From contig JADJLJ010000004.1 in NCBI GenBank assembly GCA_016710165.1, forward strand, positions 1 through 64,000: a DNA stretch of 64,000 bases, given 5' to 3'. Under the pieces are notes generated by a model. That model was given only the letters and a program-made list of their open reading frames with translations. It was not told where the DNA came from and did not search any database. This document shows positions 53,713-62,175 of the stretch, piece by piece. The position numbers were made by a program, and so were the translations under genes. Numbering within the stretch: the first letter of the stretch is position 1; each line of letters begins with the position of its first letter. Origin of the DNA: Chitinophagaceae bacterium. GTDB taxonomy: Bacteria; Bacteroidota; Bacteroidia; Chitinophagales; Chitinophagaceae.

Positions 53713-53943
53713 TCAGAGCAGGGAATCGATCCGTTTTGCCAGCTTGTGATCCTTATCGGTTACGATATCCCCGGCATCGTGGGTGTTCAGCCAGATCTCT
53801 ACTTTATTATACACATTGGTCCAGAGCGGGTGGTGGTCCATCTTTTCTGCTTCCAGGGCAACCCTTGTCATGAATGCGAAAGCGGCTGAAAAATTTTTGA
53901 ACTCAAATTTTTTGTAGAGGCTGTTGTTTGATTCTTTCCACAT
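53713..53943 (-). CDS. phhB: Pterin-4-alpha-carbinolamine dehydratase
   Basis: A 76-residue protein. The catalytic [E/D]-x-HH-P motif is present as KMDHHPLWTNVYNKVEIWLN, and THDAGDIVTDKDHKLAKRID is the conserved end. The enzyme dehydrates 4a-hydroxy-tetrahydropterin, usually in aromatic amino-acid hydroxylation. It is about 20 residues shorter than common members at the N-terminus, but the core is complete. No hydroxylase is nearby. Confidence 0.9.
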   Translation of the reverse strand: MWKESNNSLYKKFEFKNFSAAFAFMTRVALEAEKMDHHPLWTNVYNKVEIWLNTHDAGDIVTDKDHKLAKRIDSLL

Positions 53944-54033
53944 GATAGAACGTTTAAGTCGTTTAAGTCGTTGAAGGGTTCGTCATTGCGAATGAAGCGA
54001 TAGCGAAATGAAGCAAGCTTCTGATCAATGACG

Positions 54034-54480
54034 TTAAAATATCAGGTGTTGCTTGTTCTTTATTTTCTCGTTGGTCATTTCGGTGACCAGTTGTACGCCC
54101 GGTATGGTACGTATCGACTGCAGGAGATTCTTCAGGTCTTCGGCAGCTACGGGATCCCCCTTTATCAGCCACAGGAAATCAAGGTGTTTGAATTCCGGCA
54201 ACAGGTATTCCCCGTCATACTGGTTGTTGTATAAATAATGCGCCACTGAAATGGAAGGGATGGCGTATTCATAAATGCTGAAAAAATAACTGCGCTTCTT
54301 TTTGGTGAGCTGTATCTCGATGTCGTTGTTCACCCGGAAATTAAAGCCGAGGAACTGGTTGAGCTGCCAGCTGAACTGGTAATCTTTAATGGGCGCAACA
54401 ATGCCCAGCAGGGTGGAGTCTTCAAAGAACTCTTCCGCCAGCGCTTCGTTGTCAATTTTTAATTTCTGCCCCGTTGCCAT
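54034..54480 (-). CDS. IPExxxVDY-family protein
   Basis: A 148-residue cytosolic protein, a Bacteroidota-specific family named for a C-terminal motif. Here the motif reads LLPEFKHLDFLWLIKGD. Function is unknown. The ATG at 54480 (MATGQKLKIDNEALAEEFFE) is chosen because the 17 codons upstream lie partly in a MITE-like element (54504-54633). That element sits 24 bases upstream of this start, so it probably separates or alters its promoter. The M28 peptidase gene is upstream on the same strand. Confidence 0.82.
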   Translation of the reverse strand: MATGQKLKIDNEALAEEFFEDSTLLGIVAPIKDYQFSWQLNQFLGFNFRVNNDIEIQLTKKKRSYFFSIYEYAIPSISVAHYLYNNQYDGEYLLPEFKHLDFLWLIKGDPVAAEDLKNLLQSIRTIPGVQLVTEMTNEKIKNKQHLIF

Positions 54481-54503
54481 TTTACTATGCCCTGTTAAAA
54501 TAC

Positions 54504-54633
54504 GGTAGTGTCCTGTTTTGAATATTGTCATCCTGAGGAACGAAGGATCTCCTGATCAGGATCGTTTGCTTAACCTGAGATGCTTCGTTCCTCAGCATGA
54601 CAGGTCACAAAATATTCAAAACAGGACACTACC
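54504..54633 (-). mobile_element. MITE-like element, copy 2, with 8-bp target duplication
   Basis: 130 bases with perfect terminal inverted repeats of at least 23 bp beginning GGTAGTGTCCTGTTTTG. The flanks are identical 8-mers TAAAATAC at 54496-54503 and 54634-54641, a target duplication. The interior is an inverted repeat, opposite in orientation to copy 1 (29426-29576). On the minus strand the peptidase stop codon, TAG, uses one base of the element; the pre-insertion sequence would read TAA. Confidence 0.88.
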
Positions 54634-56270
54634 TAAAATACGATGTCGAATATTATTTCTTCGTTCCCACGCTTTACTTTCACTTTGGTTGCATCTCCCT
54701 TGCTGAATTTACCCAGGGTCTGCATATATCCCTGCACATCAGAAACCTTGTGGTCACCGATCTGTATGATCACATCTCCTGCCCGGATGCCCACTTTTTG
54801 TGCCAGCTTTCCTTCACTCACCCCATCTGCCCGTACACCGGCGCCGCTGTAGGTATAGTCGGGCATGATGCCGAGGCTTACGCCAAAACTTCTTTTGCCC
54901 TGTGCTGCCGCCTCCCTTGTTTTGGTAAAGGCAAGCTTCCCTTTTTTATCTGTTTGCTCAATTACCTGGTAGATGTATTTCAGCAACTGCAGCTGGCCGG
55001 TATAATTTATCTTGTCTGCATCATCGCCGGGCTTGTGATAATCGCTGTGGGCACCGGTAAAGAAGAACAGCACCGGGATGTCTTTGCGGTAAAAAGAAGT
55101 ATGGTCACTGGGCCCGGTGCCGCTGCTGTCGAAGTGTATCTTAAAATATTTATCCGTGGCAGAAAGTGACTGGCCCCATGCAGGCGATGTACCATAACCG
55201 CCGATGGTAAAACCATGCGTGCTGTCGTTCAGCCTGCCCACCATATCCATGTTTATCATGTAATTGGCCTTAGTAAGGTCAATGGTGGAATGCTCGGTAA
55301 AATACTTACTGCCGTATAAACCCAGTTCTTCTCCCGAAAATGCAATGATAAGGTAGTTGTTGTTCTTCAGTTTCGATCTCTTAAGTTGCTTAGCCAGTTC
55401 GATCAGCGCTGCTGTCCCACTGGCATTATCATCCGCCCCGTTGTGTATCATGGGAGTGCTGCCGGTATAAAGGGAATTATGGTCTTCCCCATAACCCAGG
55501 TGATCGTAATGGGCGCCGAGTATGACGGTGTTGCCGGCTCCGTTGTCAATATAGCCGATCACGTTATGCCCGGTCCGCTTTTTCTCACTGATGGAGACCT
55601 CTGACCGGATATCATAGGATGTGGTTTCGTCTTTTAAGTATTTTTCCTTCGCTTCTTTGCTGATGTAGAGCACCGGGATCTTTGCCGTTGCAGTCTTTGA
55701 CCTGGGCTCGAATTTCAGCTCGTCCCTGATGTCAGAATTGTTGTAAATAAAAAGGGCCGTTGCTCCTTTTGACGCAACATTGGTCACTTTTTTAGTGATG
55801 GCATCTTCCAGGTCGAAGTGGGGATTGTTCTTGTTCTCCTCCAGGATCTCTTTCAGGTTCCAGAACCAGATGGTACCGCTTTCGGGCAAGGCAATGGCTG
55901 CAGAAGCGCTTGTTTTTGCACGGGCGCTGTATGCCAGGGGAAAGAAATCCTTTTCTAAAGAAAGGTTGCTGTTGTTGATGCTGAGGGATGTGGAAGGATC
56001 TATTTGTTTCCCTTCATTCACTTCAAAGGACTGGATATAGCTGCCGTTCTCCCCTTTTGCGGCTAAACCGGCTGTTTCAAACTGTTTGCTGATGTATTCA
56101 TAAGCCAGTTTCTCCCCGGCGCTGCCGGTCCTCCTGCCTTCCAGCCTGTCATCGGCCAGGAAACCGATATGCGTTTGCAGGTTGCTGATGACCAGCTTAT
56201 CTGCCTTTTTTAATTTTTGTGCCGAAAGGGTTGTTGAGAAAAATAATGCCAGCCAGAGGATCCGTTTCAT
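54633..56270 (-). CDS. M28-family zinc aminopeptidase with PDZ domain
   Basis: About 545 residues from the ATG at 56270, which begins the signal peptide (MKRILWLALFFSTTLSAQ). An insert region resembling a protease-associated domain precedes the M28 catalytic domain. Zinc ligands lie in VILGAHYDHLGYG, GADDNASGTAAL, the Glu-Glu pair of AFSGEELGLYGS, NMDMVGRL, and FTGAHSDYHKPGDD. The C-terminal ~95 residues are a PDZ domain (LGIMPDYTYSGAGVRADGVS, then IRAGDVIIQIGDHKV). It acts in the periplasm or outside. The last base of the stop lies in a MITE-like element. Confidence 0.93.
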   Translation of the reverse strand: MKRILWLALFFSTTLSAQKLKKADKLVISNLQTHIGFLADDRLEGRRTGSAGEKLAYEYISKQFETAGLAAKGENGSYIQSFEVNEGKQIDPSTSLSINNSNLSLEKDFFPLAYSARAKTSASAAIALPESGTIWFWNLKEILEENKNNPHFDLEDAITKKVTNVASKGATALFIYNNSDIRDELKFEPRSKTATAKIPVLYISKEAKEKYLKDETTSYDIRSEVSISEKKRTGHNVIGYIDNGAGNTVILGAHYDHLGYGEDHNSLYTGSTPMIHNGADDNASGTAALIELAKQLKRSKLKNNNYLIIAFSGEELGLYGSKYFTEHSTIDLTKANYMINMDMVGRLNDSTHGFTIGGYGTSPAWGQSLSATDKYFKIHFDSSGTGPSDHTSFYRKDIPVLFFFTGAHSDYHKPGDDADKINYTGQLQLLKYIYQVIEQTDKKGKLAFTKTREAAAQGKRSFGVSLGIMPDYTYSGAGVRADGVSEGKLAQKVGIRAGDVIIQIGDHKVSDVQGYMQTLGKFSKGDATKVKVKRGNEEIIFDIVF

Positions 56271-56528
56271 GTAATTGCTTTTGGTGAAGAGCCACAAAGG
56301 TAGTTTAGCGAAGGGCTAAATTTGTAAATGGAGTGTAAAAATTAATCACAATGTCATGTTTGAACCACATAGGAACATAGAACACATAGAAATGCATTTA
56401 AAAACTATGTTCCCTATCTTCCTATGTGGTTCAAAATTCATTATCTTAATTCCGCATTGCCCCTCCCATCTTTCCTATTTCGTAACCGGGGATGGGTGTT
56501 TACAGCTATTTTTGCAGCCAAGGATAGT

Positions 56529-58649
56529 TTGGCAAAGCAGATAAACATAGCACTAGTAGGCAATCCCAACAGCGGAAAGAGTTCCCTTTTCAATTATTTG
56601 ACCGGGCTTAAGCAACAGGTGGGCAATTTTCCCGGGGTGACCGTTGACAAAAAGACCGGCTCCAGTGTCATTACTCCCGGGCTTACGGCTACGCTTATTG
56701 ACCTCCCCGGCACCTACAGCCTTTATCCCAAGCGAAGTGATGAATGGGTGGCGTATAAAGTACTGCTTAACCAGGACGAAGAAATAAGACCCGATATGGT
56801 TCTGCTGGTGGCAGATGCCAGCAACCTGAAACGCAACCTGCTTTTCTGCTCACAGATCATCGACCTGGGTATACCCGTGGTGGTGGCGCTTACCATGATG
56901 GACCTGGCAAAAAGAAAGGGAACACAGATCGATATACCGGGTTTGGAAAGGGAATTGGGCGTACCGGTTGTTCCGGTCAACCCCAGGAAGAACAAGGGCG
57001 TTGAACAACTGAAAAAAGTGATCGCCCGGTCTGCAGAAAACCTCTACCAGCCGCCTGCCCGTGATTTTATTGAGAACAGGGCCCTTGCCGAAAATGCCAT
57101 CGCTTCTGTAAAAGAGCATTTCCCTGCCTTCAGCGACTATACCGCCATTCATTACCTCATCAACCACGAACATTTTTTGCTGGATGAGAAAATGCAGCAT
57201 ACCATTGAACAGATAGAGGCCGATAATAAATTCAACCCCACCAAAACACAGGCGGAAGAGATCATACAGCGGTATGGCCGCATCAAACACATCATGCAGC
57301 AAACGGTGGTGGAAGCCGACCCGTTGCAAAAGGCATTGTTCACTGAAAGGCTTGACGACCTGTTGCTGCACCGGCGATGGGGCTATATTATTTTACTGGC
57401 CGTGTTATTCCTGCTTTTTCAAAGTGTGTTCTGGGTGGCCAAATACCCGATGGATGGTATTGAATGGGCCTTCGGCGAATTCAGCGGCTGGCTCGGCGGC
57501 ATACTTCCTGCATCGTGGTGGAGCGACCTGCTTATCAATGGCGTGGTGGCCGGCCTCAGCGGCATCATGGTCTTTGTGCCCCAGATCATGATCCTGTTCG
57601 GCTTGATCACCATACTGGAAGACACCGGTTACATGGCCCGTATCAGTTTTCTCACCGACAAGCTTATGCGCAAGGTTGGATTGAATGGCAAGAGTGTGAT
57701 GCCGATGATCAGCGGCTTTGCCTGCGCCGTACCCGCCATCATGAGCGCCCGGAATATCGAAAACAGGAAAGAGCGCCTGCTCACCATCATGATAACACCG
57801 CTGATGAGCTGCAGCGCCCGGCTGCCGGTGTACACGATCCTGATCGCCCTGGTGATCCCTTCAAAATTATATTTTGGTTTTTTGAGTTTACAGGGGCTGG
57901 TGATGATGGGATTGTACCTGCTGGGAACCGTAATGGCATTGATCGTTTCCTGGGTGATGAAGTGGTTCATCAAAAGTGCGGAGCGCAGCTTTTTCATTTT
58001 AGAGCTACCCACTTACCGGGCGCCGCGGTGGAAGAATGCATTGGCCACCATGATCGAGAAGGCAAAGATATTTGTGTTTGACGCAGGAAAGGTGATCATG
58101 ATGATAAGTCTCTTGCTCTGGGCGCTGAGTACCTATGGTCCCAAACAAAAAATGGCAAACGTATCGGCGAAGTACGAGCAGCTGATAAAAGAAAACCCGC
58201 AGCAGGTAAATGAACTGAATAAACAACGCAAGACGGAACTGCTGCAAAGCTCTTTTGCCGGCACGTTGGGCAAGGCCATTGAACCGGCCATACGCCCACT
58301 GGGCTACGACTGGAAGATCGGCATTGCACTGATAACTTCATTTGCGGCCAGGGAGGTTTTTGTAGGCACCATGGCAACTTTATACAGTGTGGGGGAAGGG
58401 GCAGATGAGAATGATAATACACTCCGGAAAAAAATGGCTGCTGCCGTAAGGCCCGATGGTTCTAAAGTATATAGCCTGGCAACGGGCTTATCCTTACTGG
58501 TGTTTTATGTGCTGGCCATGCAGTGCATGAGTACCCTGGCGGTTGTAAAACGGGAGACCCGCAGCTGGAAATGGCCCATCATACAATTCATTTACATGAC
58601 GGGGCTGGCTTATTTGATGAGCTGGGTGGTGTACCGGGCATTTTCCTGA
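56529..58649 (+). CDS. feoB: Ferrous iron transporter FeoB
   Basis: About 706 residues from the TTG at 56529 (MAKQINIALVGNPNSGKSS); the open frame upstream has no family similarity. The GTPase domain has G1 GNPNSGKSS, the G2 region QVGNFPGVTVDKKTG and G3 DLPGTYSLYP. The G4 motif reads TMMD, with Thr replacing the usual Asn of NxxD. The membrane domain has the gate segments CAVPAIMSARNIENRKERLL, SCSARLPVYTILIALVIP and TSFAAREVFVGTMATLYSVG. No feoA or iron regulator is nearby. It imports Fe2+ across the inner membrane. Confidence 0.94.
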   Translation: MAKQINIALVGNPNSGKSSLFNYLTGLKQQVGNFPGVTVDKKTGSSVITPGLTATLIDLPGTYSLYPKRSDEWVAYKVLLNQDEEIRPDMVLLVADASNLKRNLLFCSQIIDLGIPVVVALTMMDLAKRKGTQIDIPGLERELGVPVVPVNPRKNKGVEQLKKVIARSAENLYQPPARDFIENRALAENAIASVKEHFPAFSDYTAIHYLINHEHFLLDEKMQHTIEQIEADNKFNPTKTQAEEIIQRYGRIKHIMQQTVVEADPLQKALFTERLDDLLLHRRWGYIILLAVLFLLFQSVFWVAKYPMDGIEWAFGEFSGWLGGILPASWWSDLLINGVVAGLSGIMVFVPQIMILFGLITILEDTGYMARISFLTDKLMRKVGLNGKSVMPMISGFACAVPAIMSARNIENRKERLLTIMITPLMSCSARLPVYTILIALVIPSKLYFGFLSLQGLVMMGLYLLGTVMALIVSWVMKWFIKSAERSFFILELPTYRAPRWKNALATMIEKAKIFVFDAGKVIMMISLLLWALSTYGPKQKMANVSAKYEQLIKENPQQVNELNKQRKTELLQSSFAGTLGKAIEPAIRPLGYDWKIGIALITSFAAREVFVGTMATLYSVGEGADENDNTLRKKMAAAVRPDGSKVYSLATGLSLLVFYVLAMQCMSTLAVVKRETRSWKWPIIQFIYMTGLAYLMSWVVYRAFS

Positions 58650-58692
58650 CCGGGTTTTATTGCAAAACGGATGTCAGCCTGGCATTACACGG

Positions 58693-59244
58693 CTAAAACC
58701 TCACATACTTTTCCATCAGCTTCTTATCCGTTCCTTTTTCTCTTGCTTTCTTTGCCTGCTTTCTTAAAATAAATTCAAACACACTCATCCATCCGGGGAG
58801 GTTACTTTCGCTGATATCGAATAACCAGGCCAGGGCTAATTTATCTTTTGGAAATCCATTGGGTTTGCATAGCCCGTCGCCTGCCAGTCCATAGCCGATC
58901 TGCAGGCTTTGTTCAAAGCCCCGGCTGGCCGGCCTCAGCTCCACTAAAAATTTACAGGGCTTACCGCTTCGGTTACGGAATAAATGATTGATGTTTGGTG
59001 CTGCCGTTGCCGACTGTCCGGGCTTAAGCCTGTGTATTATTTTGCCTGACTGTACCTGTACCTCTCCTTCCATGCAATCAAATTTTTCGCTGTAGGTTTT
59101 GTGGTAGTGCAACCCTACGCCACCGCCATCTGCCAGCTCCACTTCCACCAGGGTATATTCACCGTTGGTATCGGCATGTGTTTTTAAAAAGGTTACACTG
59201 TCTTTTTGAATGGGGTTGTAGATCTTTCGTTCCATGAAAGCCAT
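58693..59244 (-). CDS. Cupin-domain protein
   Basis: A 183-residue protein. The cupin motif 1 is GGVGLHYHKTYSEKFDCMEG, with HxH and Glu metal ligands. Motif 2 is less canonical, in PGQSATAAPNINHLFRNRSG, with a His. The C-terminal ~60 residues form a helical part (LALAWLFDISESNLPGWMSV). The start is either 59244 or the next ATG three codons later. Function and ligand unknown. Confidence 0.82.
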   Translation of the reverse strand: MAFMERKIYNPIQKDSVTFLKTHADTNGEYTLVEVELADGGGVGLHYHKTYSEKFDCMEGEVQVQSGKIIHRLKPGQSATAAPNINHLFRNRSGKPCKFLVELRPASRGFEQSLQIGYGLAGDGLCKPNGFPKDKLALAWLFDISESNLPGWMSVFEFILRKQAKKAREKGTDKKLMEKYVRF

Positions 59245-59290
59245 TTACGCAAAAATAATATTACACGGATTTAGAGGGGGAATAAAAATA

Positions 59291-59384
59291 ATGAACAAGG
59301 AACAAGGAATGTCGAATTTTGAAGTGTATCCTCTTTAGCATTCCGTTCCTTGTTCAAAATTCCTTGTTCCTTGTTCGATATTCA
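59291..59384. repeat. GAACAAGG-family palindrome, copy 1
   Basis: ATGAACAAGGAACAAGGAAT at the left pairs with ATTCCTTGTTCCTTGTTCGA at the right. It is also found at 61015-61108. Here it lies between the cupin gene and the lipoprotein stop. Confidence 0.75.
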
Positions 59385-59388
59385 ACAG

Positions 59389-60531
59389 CTACCAATCCAC
59401 CGCATAAATGATCCGGTTCTTCACCTGCGGGTAGATCTTCCGGTACAGTTCATTCAGCACATCTTCTTTACGGGGTTCGTTGTAGCGGTTGTTGTTTATG
59501 AGGCTCCAGTCGTTGCCATCAAGGGCCCGGCTGTCGCCGGTATAGGTAGCGTATTCTTCCTGCCAGTTATAATCTTCCTGGTAAGAGTTCCGGCTGATCA
59601 GTTTCCGGCTGGCTGCATCGGTAATGGCCACTTCCATTTCGGCCCGGGCATTAAATGACTGCCGGGTGATGTTAACCGTTGCGTACACGGTCTGGTAAAT
59701 GGGTTTGCCGCTGGTATCCCTGCCGGTCTCAACCCGCTTGCTGGCATTACGGCTGTAGCGGTAGCTTTGCGGACGGGGCAGGTTCATATTGCGCAGGGTG
59801 AGGTCAACCACCCAGTCGGGTTGTATATTATCACGCCGGGCTTCCCAGTCGGTATAAAAACGGGCGGGGTAGCGATTGCTGTTCTTCAGCTCCCTTACCA
59901 GCGTTTGCTGAAAATATTCGTTGCTGTAGTTATACCCGTAGTTGCCCCAGTTGCTGTTGAAGAAATAGGAATTATCCTGCACCGGGTTCACCTGCACATT
60001 CACAATGGCGCTTTGGTAGGCCTGGTCCATTTTTTCTTTGGCGTCTTTATAACCGGCAACAAACTTATCGGCCTTCTTGTAGTAGTTGTACGCCTTCTTT
60101 GCATTGTCGCGGCCCGTTCTGCTTAAATAGTCGCCGGCCCCGTTGTAATATTCTTCAGCGGCCTGCTGCTTCAGGTCGTACATGGTTTGCTGGTAATTGA
60201 CGGGGGTAATGGCAGCGTATGCCGCATCCACATCGATGATGGCATTGTGCATATCCTGCAGGTTGCTGTATTCATCCATGATCTTATCCCAGCGGCTGAG
60301 CTCTTTGGATTCCTCCAGGCTGTTGATCTTGCGCAGGTGGCGCTGCTGTGCCAGGTTGTATAGTGTGGGGAGTGCATTGATGGCTGCTGTGTCGGCTTTG
60401 TTCTTTTTCAGCGCCTTCACGGCGTCAAACAGCGCATTGTCCGTATCACTGCGGTCCAGGTAATTTTTTTTGCTGCTGCTGCAGCCTGCAAATATGAGCA
60501 GGCTTGCCAGTGTGTAAAAGATGTATTTCAT
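59389..60531 (-). CDS. Lipoprotein of unknown function
   Basis: A 380-residue protein from the ATG at 60531. The signal sequence ends in a lipobox (MKYIFYTLASLLIFAGCSSS). The mature part is helical at first (ALFDAVKALKKNKADTAAIN, LAQQRHLRKINSLEESKELS) and beta-like later (DWVVDLTLRNMNLPRPQSYR, TVNITRQSFNARAEMEVAIT). It ends RIIYAVDW. The arrangement suggests an outer- or inner-membrane lipoprotein with a helical repeat. No family is recognised. The 40 codons of open frame upstream lie in a repeat and are excluded. Confidence 0.8.
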   Translation of the reverse strand: MKYIFYTLASLLIFAGCSSSKKNYLDRSDTDNALFDAVKALKKNKADTAAINALPTLYNLAQQRHLRKINSLEESKELSRWDKIMDEYSNLQDMHNAIIDVDAAYAAITPVNYQQTMYDLKQQAAEEYYNGAGDYLSRTGRDNAKKAYNYYKKADKFVAGYKDAKEKMDQAYQSAIVNVQVNPVQDNSYFFNSNWGNYGYNYSNEYFQQTLVRELKNSNRYPARFYTDWEARRDNIQPDWVVDLTLRNMNLPRPQSYRYSRNASKRVETGRDTSGKPIYQTVYATVNITRQSFNARAEMEVAITDAASRKLISRNSYQEDYNWQEEYATYTGDSRALDGNDWSLINNNRYNEPRKEDVLNELYRKIYPQVKNRIIYAVDW

Positions 60532-60620
60532 ATAATGCCCTCCCTGGTTGTTGAACGGTGAAAAGGATACCGGTGTTACAGACTGTATTAAAGTTATAAA
60601 AAGATTAACAAGGAGGAGGA

Positions 60621-60736
60621 TTAACCACAGATCTGCACAGATTATTGCCACAGATGGCCACGGAAGACCAGTTATAAACCCGGGTCATTCTAACCTCTCT
60701 TGTGATCTGTGAATCAATCCGTGCAGATCTGTGATT
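60621..60736. repeat. CACAGAT-family intergenic repeat, copy 6
   Basis: TTAACCACAGATCTGCACAG and CCACAGATGGCCACGGAA at the left face TGTGATCTGTGAATCAATCC and GCAGATCTGTGATTAG at the right. Confidence 0.7.
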
Positions 60737-61014
60737 AGATATCCGGCCCTGGTTGTTGGACATGAGACCAACAACGGCGGGGAGTTTTGTTTTGCTGCTG
60801 GTCGGGAGACCAGGCAGCGGCGCTAACGGGGGAACACCGACGGCGGCGAAGCACAAATGCGCCTGTTGGCTGCTTTGCGAATTCTTCGATTAATAGACTG
60901 CTTGCTTAATTTCGTAATCTGATTTATCAAATGTCTATGCTCAGCAAGAGTAGAAATATATGCCGCATTGCATTTGGTTGCAATATTGAAATCTGGGTCA
61001 TTAAGAGTACCAAT

Positions 61015-61108
61015 GGAATATTGATCAAGGAATTACGAATTTTGAAGTAGGATTCTAATTAGTATTCCGATCCTTGTTCAATATTCCTTGTTCCTTGTTC
61101 ATTATTCA
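61015..61108. repeat. GAACAAGG-family palindrome, copy 2
   Basis: GGAATATTGATCAAGGAATT at the left pairs imperfectly with TTCAATATTCCTTGTTCCTT at the right; GAATTTTGAAGT in the middle is shared with copy 1. Confidence 0.7.
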
Positions 61109-61294
61109 GGTTTTTCCTAGCTGTTCTTGGTCCTGGGCGAAGCTGAATTATGCCACTCAACCGCCTATTTTCGCCGCTCATCAAATCCGGCCATTTCCCC
61201 AAAAATTATTTTATCCCACCAAATTCAATACCAGCGGGACTTTTTGTAAAAACCAGCTAATATCCAGCACCCACTACTGTAAAAAATATGGTAT

Positions 61295-61330
61295 TATGTG
61301 TTGCATAGTACTAAAAACTTATTATCTTTG
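61295..61330 (+). promoter_or_regulatory. Promoter and possible operator of the padR-pspC unit
   Basis: TTG at 61301-61303, 19 bases, then TATCTTTG at 61323-61330: an exact match to TAnnTTTG. The inverted repeat TATGTGTTGCATA (61295-61307) straddles the -33 element and could bind the PadR protein. The first gene lies about 400 bases downstream. Confidence 0.6.
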
Positions 61331-61411
61331 TGATGTGAAAGGGATAAACCGGTTGTTTTCCGATCACAGAGTTCTTAAAAAGTATAGCCTATTTCAAAAC
61401 GATCTTCCACC

Positions 61412-61710
61412 CCCCTCTCCTTAGGAGAGGGGATGGGGGTGAGGTCGAAAGTATAGCCACTGAATAACAGGCAGAACAATAACCGCAAAGACGCTAAGGC
61501 GCAAAGCCATGAAAAAAGCGCCTTGGCGTTTGGGCGGTGAAACAAAAACCTGTTTGAAAGTATAGCTCAAATTTAACCGAGCTTCATCGCCCCTCTCTCC
61601 CCTAGTCGAAGGATGGAGAGGGGTAAGGGGGTGAGGTGGTATAGCCATGAAAAAATTATTTTAGTAGATGAATCTCATTACCCCCCTCTCCGCCAGCTGG
61701 CGGAGAGGGG
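61412..61710. repeat. Three CCCCTCTCC hairpins in the padR leader
   Basis: CCCCTCTCC/GGAGAGGGG pairs occur at 61412-61432, 61590-61623 and 61683-61710. The last is a perfect 28-base palindrome ending 27 bases before padR. Each is followed by GGGGGTGAGGT or nearly so. The motif GTATAGCC occurs between them at least three times. Confidence 0.75.
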
Positions 61711-61737
61711 TTGGGGGTGAGGTTAAAATTTAAAGCC

Positions 61738-62106
61738 ATGAACATAGAGAACACAGCCAGCCAGATGCGTAAAGGGGTTTTGGAGTTCTGCATCCTCTCG
61801 GTCATTAAACAGGGCGAGGCCTATCCTTCCGATATCATTGATAAGATGAAGGCGGCCAACCTGAACATACTGGAGGGAACATTATACCCCCTGCTGACCC
61901 GGCTCAAGAACGCCGAACTATTATCCTACCGTTGGGAAGAAAGTACCAGCGGCCCCCCACGTAAATACTTTTCACTTACTCCAAAAGGTGCAGAGTTTTA
62001 CAAAGAACTTGAAACCACCTGGTTTGAACTGGCCAATGCCGTAAAGGCGCTGACAGAACAGGAACAGGTATATTCCGATAACAACAACTTCAACAACCCT
62101 CAGTAA
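61738..62106 (+). CDS. PadR-family transcriptional regulator
   Basis: A 122-residue winged-helix repressor from the ATG at 61738 (MNIENTASQMRKGVLEFCIL). The PadR domain is clear in GEAYPSDIIDKMKAANLNIL, EGTLYPLLTRLKNAELLSYR and SGPPRKYFSLTPKGAEFYKE. The C-terminal helix is short, as in the PadR-s1 group. It is followed 69 bases later by the pspC gene; in Bacteroidota PadR and PspC genes often pair and the regulator probably senses envelope stress. A likely own promoter and operator lie about 400 bases upstream. Starts in a TAAAGCC-ATG context shared with the next gene. Confidence 0.93.
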   Translation: MNIENTASQMRKGVLEFCILSVIKQGEAYPSDIIDKMKAANLNILEGTLYPLLTRLKNAELLSYRWEESTSGPPRKYFSLTPKGAEFYKELETTWFELANAVKALTEQEQVYSDNNNFNNPQ

Positions 62107-62175
62107 AAAAGTAAAGTATAGCCATGTTTCCTTTTTTTACTGGCTCAACAACTAACGAAACAAAAAACTAAAGCC

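Larger units (their letters stand above)
60532..61294. other. Gene-free repeat region
   Basis: About 760 bases with no convincing gene. They hold the CACAGAT copy 6, a pair of hairpins (GTTGTTGG/CCAACAAC near 60753 and CTGGTC/GACCAG near 60799), and the GAACAAGG copy 2. An 83-codon minus-strand frame at 60605-60856 consists only of repeat sequence. Confidence 0.6.

Noticed and set aside
60605..60856. 83-codon minus-strand frame starting MCFAAVGVPPLAPLPG
   Set aside because: It is made of the CACAGAT repeat and two hairpins, with Pro/Ala codons arising from those palindromes.
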